44,288 bases of DNA from NCBI GenBank assembly GCA_016291435.1, contig JAEEXH010000016.1, positions 1 to 44,288 of the forward strand, read 5' to 3'. Below are positions 1-7,476 of this stretch, piece by piece. The position numbers and the translations under genes are program-made. Every line of letters begins with the position of its first letter. Within the stretch, counting starts at the first letter, position 1. The stretch is from Oscillospiraceae bacterium (lineage in GTDB: Bacteria; Bacillota; Clostridia; Oscillospirales; Ruminococcaceae). The notes below the pieces were generated by a model. That model saw only the letters and a program-made list of their open reading frames with translations, had not been told where the DNA came from and did not search any database.

Positions 1-1
1 C

Positions 2-412
2 GATCTCACCGCTCTGATCGCGGACGCCTTTGAGAAGGTGCAGCCGGTCACGGAGCAGCGCGGGCTTACCGTTGAACTCTCGGGCACTTGCACGGTCAGG
101 GGCAATGCGGAGATGCTCCGTCAGCTGGCGCTCAATCTCGCCGCGAATGCCGCACAGCATGCCGCAGAGGGCGGGAAGATCACCGTCACCGGCGAGGGAC
201 GCACCCTCCGCATGCAGAATCCCTTTGCCGGAGAGCTTGACGAAATAGCAATCATGGAGCCCTTCAAGCGCGGCAGCAAGGCACGCGGCAGAGAGTCCGG
301 CAGCGGGCTGGGGCTCAGCATCGTGCAGCAGATCGCAGCACTCCACAGGGCAAAGCTCCGCGTGACTGCAAGAGACGGCGTCTTCACCGCAGAGCTCAGA
401 TTCAGAAAATAA
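2..412 (+). CDS. Sensor histidine kinase, C-terminal ATPase part (5'-truncated)
   Basis: The reading frame is open from the window edge to a TAA at 410-412, so the gene starts outside the window. The visible ~136 residues form the end of a GHKL/HATPase_c domain. An N-box (NLAANAAQHA) is followed by a short beta stretch and a glycine-rich G2 box (SGSGLGLSIVQQIA). This domain binds ATP for autophosphorylation of the upstream histidine in two-component sensors. The dimerisation/His domain, sensor region and partner response regulator are not visible. A hairpin terminator follows within 40 bases, so this is the last gene of its operon. Confidence 0.85.
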   Translation, partial: DLTALIADAFEKVQPVTEQRGLTVELSGTCTVRGNAEMLRQLALNLAANAAQHAAEGGKITVTGEGRTLRMQNPFAGELDEIAIMEPFKRGSKARGRESGSGLGLSIVQQIAALHRAKLRVTARDGVFTAELRFRK

Positions 413-445
413 ATCCCGGACAGACACGGTGCTCTGTCAACGCAA

Positions 446-480
446 AAATCCCTCCGTGCAGCGTTTGTACGGAGGGATTT
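446..480 (+). terminator. Intrinsic terminator after the histidine kinase
   Basis: A 12-bp perfect stem (446-457 with 469-480) closes an 11-base loop. It reads AAATCCCTCCGT / ACGGAGGGATTT. The stem ends in T residues, with a mixed tail after it. Confidence 0.7.
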
Positions 481-512
481 CGTCTGTATCACACATGTCC
501 GGCGAAAAACGC

Positions 513-675
513 AAGAAAAAATCACCGCCGAAGCAGTGATCAATGAAAGTGTGTGCGAAGGGATGTGTACCGGCATCCCCCGCTTGTCATCCGCGGAAAG
601 CTGAGAGGGTGTTCTTCAGCAGAGGGGGCGCTGAAGGGCTTTCGCGGCTCATGTGTTTGATCGGTTTCATTCTAT
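513..675 (-). ncRNA. Candidate structured small RNA with its own promoter and terminator
   Basis: A minus-strand transcription unit of about 160 nt has no gene on either strand. It has a promoter at 682-710 and a strong terminator at 514-540. The transcript can fold. An outer stem joins AATGAAA near the 5' end to TTTCATT just before the terminator. A middle stem pairs CCGCGAAAGC with GCTTTCCGCGG (one bulge). It is capped by a CTTCAGC/GCTGAAG hairpin. The 3' side of the central opening holds a GGGATG/CATCCC hairpin whose G run could pair with the C run in the apical loop. A long rod with an open centre and a small 3' hairpin recalls 6S RNA, but no 6S signature was confirmed. A 27-codon ORF starts only about 5 nt after the predicted start and lacks a ribosome site, so RNA is the better call. 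Confidence 0.5.
514..540 (-). terminator. Intrinsic terminator of the minus-strand small RNA
   Basis: Read on the minus strand, ATCACTGC / GCGGTGAT pairs around a TTCG tetraloop (521-540) and is followed by a run of six U (514-520). This is a textbook rho-independent terminator. Confidence 0.75.
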
Positions 676-681
676 GGTCTT

Positions 682-710
682 ATTATAGCACAGCCGCCTG
701 CGGAGTGCAA
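682..710 (-). promoter_or_regulatory. SigA-type promoter of the small RNA
   Basis: On the minus strand TTGCAC (710-705) is separated by exactly 17 bp from TATAAT (687-682). The predicted start is near 675. Confidence 0.7.
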
Positions 711-850
711 TGCTTAAATGTGCAATCTACTGTCATTTTGTCGCCAGATTCCGTATTGTAATTTTTACGCAGAAATATACATTCCGATTTGGCAATGTAG
801 CTAAAATTAAAATTGGGATTTTGTGATAACGACGAAAACGGGCGTTTGCC

Positions 851-879
851 TTGACAATTTCCGTGTAATATGATAAAAT
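851..879 (+). promoter_or_regulatory. SigA-type promoter for the sensor-GGDEF gene
   Basis: TTGACA (851-856), a 17-bp spacer and TAAAAT (874-879) lie 65 bp before the ATG at 944. The stretch between 711 and 850 holds nothing I recognise. Confidence 0.8.
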
Positions 880-943
880 GTTAGAGTATGTATAACGATT
901 ATGGTGGCGAAGTCTTTTCTGCCGCCCGATACGAGGTGAGCCT

Positions 944-2893
944 ATGCCCAATCCCTGCTTTACGATCGCTGTGATCGCCTGCGGCATCGACGAGGAATAT
1001 CAGCAGTCGATTCTCTCCGGCATCCATCGCTATGCCGCGCAGCATCATGTCAATCTTGCACATTTCATCGCATTCGGCGGGATCCTCGCCAACAAGAAAT
1101 ATGATCAGGGTGAATACAATATCTATGAGCTGCCGAATTTCTCGCTGTTCGACGGCGCGATTCTGCTGACCAATACCTTCCCTGCCGATCTTGCGGAGGC
1201 GCTCTGCGCACGGATCAAGGCGGCGGGCATCCCCGCTGTCAGCATCGACAAGGAGATCGAGGGGCTTTATAATATCGGCATCCGCAACGCGACCGCGATG
1301 GAGCAGATCACACGCCATCTCATCGAAAAACACGGCGTAAAGCGGCTGAATTTTGTCACGGGACCTGACACCAACTCCGAGAGCGTGGAGCGCTTTGAGG
1401 CGTTCAAGCGCGTGCTCGATGAGTATCAGATTCCGCTGGAGTCCGAGCGCGTCTATCACGGCACCTTCCGCGGCAAGGACGGCAGACGGGCGGTCGAGAG
1501 CTTCCTCTCCTGCGGGCTGGAATTCCCGGAGGCGATTGTCTGCGCAAATGACGCAATGGCGCTCTCTGCGATCTTAAAGCTCGAGGAAAACGGCATTCAC
1601 TGCCCGAACGATGTGCTTGTCACGGGCTTCGACAATATCTTTGCGGCGCGGCATTTTGCCCCGGCAATGACCTCTGTCGAGCGCCCGCTGATGCAGTCCG
1701 GCGCGCTTGCCTGCGAGATCATCTGCCGCAAGGCAGCCGGCGAGGAGCCGAACAGCGAGCACGAGCTCAACGCTGTCCCGATCTATGCCGAGAGCTGCGG
1801 CTGCACCGTCGGCGAGACCGATGACATAAATGCTTACAAGAAGCACAGCTTCCAGACCATCGAAAACTTCCAGCGCGATGTCTCGCGGCAGAATCAGATG
1901 TCCTGCTCGCTCGTTGAGTGCGATACCTTCGATGAGTATCTTGATGCGCTGAAGCCCTTTATCAAGCATACAAAATGTGAGGAATTCTATCTCTGCCTGA
2001 ATGACAACTGGCACATGAAGCCGCTGCAGCATGAAAACGGCTACTCCGGCATGATGCCGCCCGATGACTACACCGTCAAGGGCTATGCCAAGCGTATGAT
2101 CATGCCGCTGGCTTACTACAACGGCGATTTCCGTCCCGGCGAGAGCTTTGTCTCTGAGGAAATGCTCCCGCGCCTCCGCACCGATGACGGCGAGGTCCGC
2201 AACATGTATTTTGTTCCGCTGCATTTCCGCGAGAGATGCCTCGGGTATTTCGTCATCGTCAATTCCGATTTCCCGATGCTCAGCTCGATGTTCCACACAT
2301 GGAGCATCAATGTCAGCAATTCGCTCGAAAACTTCCGCAAGCTGCTCTGCATGGATGAAATCGTGCAGGAGCTCGACAAGCTCTATGCGATCGACTCGCT
2401 GACCGGCATCTTCAACCGCAACGGCTTCAAGCGGAGCGCACAGGTGCTCTTTGACCAGTGCAAGGCAGAGCACCGCACCGTTATGATCATGTTCGCGGAT
2501 ATGGACGGTCTCAAGGGCATCAATGACAATTACGGCCACAAGGAAGGCGACCATGCCATCCGCAGCATCGCGTCGATTCTCCAGGAGTGCTGCACGCACG
2601 GCGAAATCTGCTGCCGGTTCGGCGGCGATGAATTCTTCATCTTCGGCGTCGATTATGAGGAGGAAAGCGCAAAGGCGATGCGCGACCGCATCAACCGGAG
2701 CATCGACATCTGCAACCGCAATTCCGGCAGACCCTATCAGCTCGGCGTGTCGCTCGGCGCATGTATTGCCGTGCCGCCGCAGGAGAGCACAATCTTCCAG
2801 CTCATCACCATCGCTGACAACAGGATGTATGAGGAGAAGAAAAAAAAGAATCCGTCGAAATATCTGAAACAGCAGCCGCAGAGCATCGAGTAA
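944..2893 (+). CDS. LacI-type sugar-sensor domain fused to a GGDEF (diguanylate cyclase) domain
   Basis: Residues ~1-285 match the periplasmic-binding-protein-like ligand domain of LacI/GalR regulators, but no helix-turn-helix precedes it: the protein starts directly with the first beta strand (FTIAVIACGID). Residues ~290-470 form a linker domain of unclear family. Residues ~485-645 are a GGDEF domain with ADMDGLKGINDNYGH and an intact GGDEF motif at 560-564, as in enzymes making cyclic di-GMP from GTP. I see no clear RxxD inhibitory site just before it. There is no signal peptide or membrane helix, so it should be cytosolic and sense an intracellular ligand. The start is set by GAGGTGAG at 933-940. 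The gene appears monocistronic. Ligand unknown. Confidence 0.85.
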   Translation: MPNPCFTIAVIACGIDEEYQQSILSGIHRYAAQHHVNLAHFIAFGGILANKKYDQGEYNIYELPNFSLFDGAILLTNTFPADLAEALCARIKAAGIPAVSIDKEIEGLYNIGIRNATAMEQITRHLIEKHGVKRLNFVTGPDTNSESVERFEAFKRVLDEYQIPLESERVYHGTFRGKDGRRAVESFLSCGLEFPEAIVCANDAMALSAILKLEENGIHCPNDVLVTGFDNIFAARHFAPAMTSVERPLMQSGALACEIICRKAAGEEPNSEHELNAVPIYAESCGCTVGETDDINAYKKHSFQTIENFQRDVSRQNQMSCSLVECDTFDEYLDALKPFIKHTKCEEFYLCLNDNWHMKPLQHENGYSGMMPPDDYTVKGYAKRMIMPLAYYNGDFRPGESFVSEEMLPRLRTDDGEVRNMYFVPLHFRERCLGYFVIVNSDFPMLSSMFHTWSINVSNSLENFRKLLCMDEIVQELDKLYAIDSLTGIFNRNGFKRSAQVLFDQCKAEHRTVMIMFADMDGLKGINDNYGHKEGDHAIRSIASILQECCTHGEICCRFGGDEFFIFGVDYEEESAKAMRDRINRSIDICNRNSGRPYQLGVSLGACIAVPPQESTIFQLITIADNRMYEEKKKKNPSKYLKQQPQSIE

Positions 2894-2902
2894 CATAATT
2901 TG

Positions 2903-2940
2903 CCAGCCGCCGTGGTTCCGATCACAGCGGCTGGTATTTT
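2903..2940 (+). terminator. Intrinsic terminator after the GGDEF gene
   Basis: CCAGCCGC (2903-2910) pairs with GCGGCTGG (2927-2934), followed by TATTTT. Confidence 0.75.
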
Positions 2941-2982
2941 GCACCGGTGCGCCCGGCGGTATCATTCTCACAGTGAGGTCAC

Positions 2983-3897
2983 ATGAAACTTTCAACCAAA
3001 GCACTTCTCTCCGTGCTGCTCGCGGGGATTCTCTGGGGCTGCATCGGACTGTTCGCAAAACATCTGAACGCCGCCGGGCTTGATGCCATGCAGATCACCG
3101 GCATCCGTGCGCTGCTCGCCGCTGCCGTGTTTCTCGTCTGCGGGCTGCTGCGGCGCGGGGCTGCTCTCCGCGTGAAGCTCCGCGATCTCTGGCTGTTTGC
3201 CGGCATGGGCATCGTCAGCGTTGTGCTCTTCAATCTCTGCTACTTCGACACAATGCAGCACAGCGAGGCATCGGCGGCAGTTGTCCTGCTTTACACCTCG
3301 CCGGTCTTTGTGATGCTGCTCTCCGCGATTATCTACCGCGAACGCATCACCCTGCGGCGCGTGACCGCCCTGCTTCTGACACTCTGCGGCTGCGTGCTCG
3401 TCGCGGGACTGCTCGGCAGCGGTGTCCGGCTTACGCCGCGTGTCCTTGCAACGGGGCTCGGCTCGGGGCTTTTCTATGCGCTCTACACAATCTTCGGGCG
3501 TGCGGCACTGAAACGCACGGATACCGTCACCGCGACCGTCTGGACCTTCATTTTTGCCGCTGCCGGTGCGCTGCCGATCATGAAGCCCGCAGAGACTGCT
3601 GCACAGATTTCTCATGCACCTGCGCTGATTTTCTGGGCACTCGGCATCACAGTCTTCTGCACGGTGCTCCCCTATTTCTTCTACACCTGGGGGCTGCGGC
3701 ACATGGATGCGGGCAAGGCGGCGATTCTGGTCGCCGTGGAGCCGCTTGTCGGGGCAGTGCTCGGCATGACCGTGCTGCATGAGTCGCACGGCATCCTGAA
3801 GATCTGCGGCATTGTGCTGATCCTGACAGCCGTTGTGCTGCTCGGCACGGAGCATCCGCAGGAAAAGACTGTGCAGCCTGCACAGCCGGAGATGTGA
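2983..3897 (+). CDS. EamA/DMT-superfamily transporter
   Basis: A 304-residue membrane protein with about ten hydrophobic helices in two EamA-like halves. It opens with the typical LLAGILWGCIGLFAKHL signature. The second half ends in ILVAVEPLVGAVLGMTVLHE, the characteristic last-repeat pattern of drug/metabolite transporters. Such proteins usually export metabolites or amino acids; the substrate cannot be read from sequence. GAGGT lies 8 bp upstream of the ATG. The gene sits behind the GGDEF terminator without a clear promoter of its own. Its stop codon overlaps the first of four operator-like motifs that belong to the next unit. Confidence 0.85.
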   Translation: MKLSTKALLSVLLAGILWGCIGLFAKHLNAAGLDAMQITGIRALLAAAVFLVCGLLRRGAALRVKLRDLWLFAGMGIVSVVLFNLCYFDTMQHSEASAAVVLLYTSPVFVMLLSAIIYRERITLRRVTALLLTLCGCVLVAGLLGSGVRLTPRVLATGLGSGLFYALYTIFGRAALKRTDTVTATVWTFIFAAAGALPIMKPAETAAQISHAPALIFWALGITVFCTVLPYFFYTWGLRHMDAGKAAILVAVEPLVGAVLGMTVLHESHGILKICGIVLILTAVVLLGTEHPQEKTVQPAQPEM

Positions 3898-4010
3898 CAA
3901 ATTCATCACCTGTTGTGGATTCCTCCAAAGTGACAAATATTTCACATATAATGCTTGACAACGGCTGCGGTATGTGATATACTTGTCACAAGATGTGAGA
4001 AATATCTCAC
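3894..4010. promoter_or_regulatory. Four-copy operator cluster, GTGA-N8-TCAC
   Basis: Four 16-bp inverted repeats of the form GTGA-N8-TCAC lie at 3894-3909, 3930-3945, 3974-3989 and 3995-4010. The last, GTGAGAAATATCTCAC, is nearly a perfect palindrome. The third overlaps the -10 of the promoter at 3955-3983 and the fourth covers the transcription start, the arrangement expected for repression. The 68-residue XRE regulator two genes downstream is the obvious candidate ligand (inference). The spacing of 8 differs from CRP (TGTGA-N6-TCACA). Confidence 0.7.
3955..3983 (+). promoter_or_regulatory. SigA-type promoter of the membrane protein/XRE/CPBP unit
   Basis: TTGACA (3955-3960), a 17-bp spacer and TATACT (3978-3983). 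It is embedded in the operator cluster. Confidence 0.8.
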
Positions 4011-4029
4011 ACAGAACGGAGGATACAAT

Positions 4030-4485
4030 ATGAAAATCAATCGCTCTACACTCAGCTACCGCGCACTGTATCTGCGCCACGGCATCATTTTTCTCGTGAT
4101 GGCAGTGCTCTGGCTGCTTCTTGCACTTGCCGACAGCTGCATCAACGGGGTTGCGCTGCTTCTGGGCTGGGTCGCGTTTATCGCTGTGAACATCTTTGTC
4201 ATGACGGTGTTTCTCGTGTTTGCAGCGCGGCGCGACAAGGAGGATGAGCTTGTGCAGGAGAATGCTGCAAAAACAAACCGCACATTCCTGCGCGTACTGG
4301 TCGTGATCGGCGTGGTGCTGTTTCTGGCAGCAGGTGCAGCGCACACAGGATCCGATGACAGCATTGTCACGATTCCGATGCATCAGGGATATATCGCGGC
4401 TGTCATGTATCTGCTGAACGCCGTGTGGCATTTCATCGCGATGCACTATGAAGGCGGCGCGGGATCGGAGGAAGCCGATGCCTGA
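4030..4485 (+). CDS. Four-helix membrane protein paired with an XRE regulator
   Basis: This 151-residue protein has four hydrophobic segments (about residues 17-35, 40-62, 87-104 and 118-136) and a charged cytoplasmic loop (RRDKEDELVQENAAKTNR) in the middle. I do not recognise a named family. Small membrane proteins of this design often sit beside YgzD-like XRE regulators in Firmicutes and may act as their sensors or targets. The ATG at 4030 is preceded by GGAGG. A longer in-frame start at 3955 would lie inside the promoter and is rejected. The stop overlaps the regulator start (ATGCCTGA), indicating translational coupling. Confidence 0.75.
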   Translation: MKINRSTLSYRALYLRHGIIFLVMAVLWLLLALADSCINGVALLLGWVAFIAVNIFVMTVFLVFAARRDKEDELVQENAAKTNRTFLRVLVVIGVVLFLAAGAAHTGSDDSIVTIPMHQGYIAAVMYLLNAVWHFIAMHYEGGAGSEEADA

Positions 4486-4684
4486 GCTGAAAACGAAGCT
4501 GCGGGAATACCGCGCAAAAACCGGCATGACACAGGGCGAGCTCGCTGAGCGCGTCGGTGTCCGCCGTGAAACGGTCATCCGGCTGGAGAAGGGGCTCTAT
4601 AACCCTTCGCTGAAGCTCGCGATGGACATTGCAAAGGTGTTTGAAACCAGCGTAGAATCGCTGTTTTCGTTTGACGAAAAATGA
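4478..4684 (+). CDS. Small XRE-family HTH transcriptional regulator (YgzD-like)
   Basis: A 68-residue protein made almost entirely of one XRE helix-turn-helix (LREYRAKTGMTQGELAERVG, then RRETVIRLEKGLYNPSL) and a short dimerisation tail ending in SLFSFDE. This is the common 65-70-residue autoregulator type. The chosen ATG follows GGAGG; an earlier in-frame ATG at 4448 has no ribosome site. It overlaps the upstream membrane gene by 8 bp. It probably binds the four GTGA-N8-TCAC sites in front of its own operon (inference from position and symmetry). Confidence 0.9.
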   Translation: MPELKTKLREYRAKTGMTQGELAERVGVRRETVIRLEKGLYNPSLKLAMDIAKVFETSVESLFSFDEK

Positions 4685-4697
4685 ACGGAGGACAATT

Positions 4698-5660
4698 ATG
4701 AACACATTTTCGCTGCGGGAGACAGAGCCCGTATTCGACCGCATCCGCAAGGATCCGCGTGCGCGGGTTATCCGCAACATCGTGCTGCTGCTGCTGGTAT
4801 TTGTCGCACTGTGGATCTCTGATGTGATCGTGCAGACCCTTGCCTCGATCGTTGTGATGATCCCGAAGATGATCGCCTCGATGGCGACAGGCAAGCCGCT
4901 CCAGCCGGAGGAACTGAACATCGGGATGCGTGAGGCGCTCTTCTTCACGATCGGCTGCATCGTGGTGTGCCTCATTTTCTCGCTTGCAATTGAGCGCAGA
5001 AAGGCACGCACGCTGGGACTCACGAAGCGGCATTGCGTGCGCGACTACCTGATCGGTGCCGTGCTCGGTGTCGCCATGATGGGCGCAGCGGTCATGATCG
5101 AATGGGCAGGCGGCGGCGTGCGCTTTGTCGAGGTCGTGAAGGAGATCCCGGTCGTTTCGATGATCATTTATTTCATCGGCTGGATGATTCAGGGATTCAG
5201 CGAGGAGCTCATGTTCCGCGGCGTATACATGATGTCAACCGGCACGCATCACAAGCCCGTGACGGCGGTGGTGATCAGCTCGGTGCTGTTTGCATGCGCG
5301 CATCTTGGCAATGACGGCATCTCCTTCTTTGCGATGGTGAACCTCATTCTGTTCGGCGTCTTCGCAGCGATCTATTTCCTGCGCACGGACAGCATCTGGG
5401 GCATCGCAGCGATTCATTCGATGTGGAATGCCGCACAGGGCAATGTCTTTGGCTTCAAGGTGAGCGGCAATGAGATTCCGGAGACCTTCCTGCGGTTTGC
5501 GCAGACAGACGGGCACACATGGCTGAACGGCGGTGCATTCGGTCCCGAGGGCGGCGCCGCGGTGACCATCGTGCTGCTGACCGGCATTGTGATCATGTTC
5601 CTGCTGCCGCAGCGGAAGACGGAGGATGCGATCGCGACGCAGGCTGCTGCGGAAGAATAA
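4698..5660 (+). CDS. CPBP-family intramembrane metalloprotease
   Basis: A 320-residue polytopic membrane protein with the three motifs of the CPBP (CAAX protease and bacteriocin-processing, Abi) family: EELMFRG with E169, E170 and R174, then the AHLGND stretch, then HSMWN. Family members are glutamate-type intramembrane proteases, often involved in bacteriocin self-immunity or peptide maturation; no peptide precursor is seen nearby. GGAGG precedes the ATG at 4698, 13 bp after the XRE gene, so it is the third gene of the operator-controlled unit. Confidence 0.9.
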   Translation: MNTFSLRETEPVFDRIRKDPRARVIRNIVLLLLVFVALWISDVIVQTLASIVVMIPKMIASMATGKPLQPEELNIGMREALFFTIGCIVVCLIFSLAIERRKARTLGLTKRHCVRDYLIGAVLGVAMMGAAVMIEWAGGGVRFVEVVKEIPVVSMIIYFIGWMIQGFSEELMFRGVYMMSTGTHHKPVTAVVISSVLFACAHLGNDGISFFAMVNLILFGVFAAIYFLRTDSIWGIAAIHSMWNAAQGNVFGFKVSGNEIPETFLRFAQTDGHTWLNGGAFGPEGGAAVTIVLLTGIVIMFLLPQRKTEDAIATQAAAEE

Positions 5661-5661
5661 C

Positions 5662-5923
5662 GGGGCGCGGAGCCCGCGCCGGCGCATTTCTCAAGTCGTC
5701 TGACTTTTCCATGCTTGTCTGCTTTGCTATGACGCCGCTGTTCGCGGCTTTTGCGTGCGCCTGGATTACTCTCTATACAATAACGGGGTCTGGGGGCGCG
5801 GAGCCCGCACCGGCGCTTTTCTCAAGTCATCTGACTTTTCCATGCTTGTCTGCTTTGCTATGACGCCGCTGTTCGCGGCTTTTGCGTGCGCCCGGATTAC
5901 TCTCTATACAATAACGGGGTCTG
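5662..5923. repeat. Tandem duplication of a 131-bp non-coding unit
   Basis: Copy 1 (5662-5792) and copy 2 (5793-5923) are almost identical over their whole length, with only a handful of substitutions. They share GGGGCGCGGAGCCCGC at the start and CAATAACGGGGTCTGG at the end. Short frames run through them, but no ribosome site or conserved protein supports coding. The following stretch (5924-5996) contains more GC-rich hairpin sequence of the sort that forms dispersed intergenic repeats. Confidence 0.85.
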
Positions 5924-5996
5924 GGGATCGCTATCCCCAGCGGGAGTTTGAGGGCAGCGCCCTCATTATAGATCATCGCGTCAGCGATACCTTATG

Positions 5997-6042
5997 AAAA
6001 ACCGCGCTGCTTCCGAAAAGCCGGAAGCGGCGCGGTTCTTTG
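5997..6042. terminator. Bidirectional terminator between convergent genes
   Basis: A 16-bp stem (6000-6015 with 6022-6037, a single mismatch or wobble) is flanked by A and T runs on both sides. It ends the CPBP unit on the plus strand and the 6048-8820 unit on the minus strand. Confidence 0.8.
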
Positions 6043-6047
6043 TTGTA

Positions 6048-6287
6048 TTACGGATGCTGGGAGGGACCGCCCTGATGCGGCGGCTGCTGTTGCTGCTGCA
6101 TGCGCGGCGTGCGGTTTGTCGTTTTCCCGAGGAAGGTCTCATCCTGCATCGTGACGCGGAAGCTGTCGCGGATCACATAATCCGCTGCCGCGTTGTTCGG
6201 GCGCACCGTGTGGAGCTGCGAGAGCATGATGCCGACCACAATGCCGCCGACAACTGCGCCGATCACCAGACATAACCAGAATGGCAT
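6048..6287 (-). CDS. Small single-span membrane protein, function unknown
   Basis: A 79-residue protein. Residues ~3-24 form one membrane helix rich in glycine and valine. The rest is polar and ends in a Gln/Pro-rich tail (MQQQQQPPHQGG). I recognise no family. GGAGG stands 9 bp before the ATG. It starts only 15 bp after the zinc-ribbon gene and is the last gene of a three-gene minus-strand unit. Confidence 0.65.
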   Translation of the reverse strand: MPFWLCLVIGAVVGGIVVGIMLSQLHTVRPNNAAADYVIRDSFRVTMQDETFLGKTTNRTPRMQQQQQPPHQGGPSQHP

Positions 6288-6302
6288 ATCCCGTTCCTCC
6301 TT

Positions 6303-7391
6303 TCACTGTCCCGACTGGAGCAGCATGCTGATCACATACAGCACGGCTGTCACAGCGGCGGTGACACCGAAGAAGATGCCCCACGCCTTGCCCTTATTCG
6401 AGGGCAGATCACCGACGAATTTGCCGGTCTGCCCGTTCATTGCAAATGTATATTTTGTGCCGTTCCATGAGGTGTTGAGCAGCCAGACGGGATAGAGTGC
6501 ATATTTTGCTTCCCCGTGCTCCAGACGGATGCTGTCATGCTCGGTGTTCACGGTATCGTATCCGCGGACCGTCTGCAAAAACGCATTGAGCGTGCTCTGC
6601 CGGATGCGGTCATTCGCACGGGCAACACTCGCTTCTGCGTCGGTATCATATTTATCTGCGAGATAGCCCGAGAGATACGCTGTCTGGAAAGGAACTGCCT
6701 CCGCAAAATTGTAAGGCTCAAGCGCCTCCATCATCGTGTCGTCCATCTTCGCAGAGCCGTCCACCGGCACATGCTCAAAGGCAATATTGCCGCCGCGCCG
6801 CACTGCGAATGTGCTGGTCTCCACATAGTCAAACTGCTGATCCGACCAGCGCCGCACTTTGGTTGCGCGGTAATGGATCTGCGCTTCCACGCCGGCATCA
6901 AAGAGCCAGACGGGAACATAGACGCCTTTGATCTCGTCGATGTGATTCTCGCTCTTGAAGATCTTGGGCAGGAGCGGCTTGCCCTCCATATGCTGCAAAA
7001 GCGCCTTCTTTGCGGCCTCCTTGTCGAGCTTGAAGGGGATCACAAGATCCGGCTTCAGCTCCCCTGCCAGCTGCCCGGTCATGATGACCGGCGCATCGCA
7101 GTAGGGGCACTTGGACGCTGCCGTTGTCTCATCGGCAATGACCTCGCCGCCGCAGGACTGGCAATGATACACCCGCATCGAATCGGCTTCGCCCTGCTCC
7201 CATTCACTGCCTGCCTCGCTCTCCCACGACATATCCGATTCCGGCGCCGCAGCGAGTGCTTCATCATAGGATTGCAGTGTCGCGACATCAAAGACCGAAT
7301 CGCAGAACGGGCATTTCATCTGCTGCTCCGTGCTGCTGAATTCGAGCTTTCCGCCGCAGGCAGGGCATTTGTATTCCATCATATCCGCCAT
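6303..7391 (-). CDS. Membrane-anchored TFIIB-type zinc-ribbon protein (YdjG-like)
   Basis: A 362-residue protein. The N-terminus has two zinc ribbons: CPACGGKLEF...CPFCDSVFD and CQSCGGEV...CPYCDAP. A long beta-rich middle follows (PVWLFDAGVEAQIHYRATKVRR), and a single C-terminal membrane helix (about 335-358) precedes a short tail. This layout is that of 'TFIIB-type zinc ribbon' proteins such as Bacillus YdjG, which act at the membrane rather than in replication despite helicase-like annotations. The start at 7391 is preceded by GAGGAA; a longer frame to 7454 has no ribosome site. The SPFH gene lies 85 bp upstream, supporting a joint membrane-stress role (inference). Confidence 0.75.
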   Translation of the reverse strand: MADMMEYKCPACGGKLEFSSTEQQMKCPFCDSVFDVATLQSYDEALAAAPESDMSWESEAGSEWEQGEADSMRVYHCQSCGGEVIADETTAASKCPYCDAPVIMTGQLAGELKPDLVIPFKLDKEAAKKALLQHMEGKPLLPKIFKSENHIDEIKGVYVPVWLFDAGVEAQIHYRATKVRRWSDQQFDYVETSTFAVRRGGNIAFEHVPVDGSAKMDDTMMEALEPYNFAEAVPFQTAYLSGYLADKYDTDAEASVARANDRIRQSTLNAFLQTVRGYDTVNTEHDSIRLEHGEAKYALYPVWLLNTSWNGTKYTFAMNGQTGKFVGDLPSNKGKAWGIFFGVTAAVTAVLYVISMLLQSGQ

Positions 7392-7476
7392 ATGGGTTCC
7401 TCGTTTCTGTTCTGTATGGAAATGCTGTGCAGCAAGCGGCTCACTGCACAGCATGTTTCACACATAGGATTATGCT

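Noticed and set aside
586..668. 27-codon ORF inside the minus-strand small RNA
   Set aside because: It begins about five bases from the predicted transcription start and has no ribosome site, so I favour a non-coding RNA, though leaderless translation is not excluded.
3955..4029. 25-codon N-terminal extension of the four-helix membrane protein
   Set aside because: It starts inside the -35 element of the promoter and cannot be transcribed from it.
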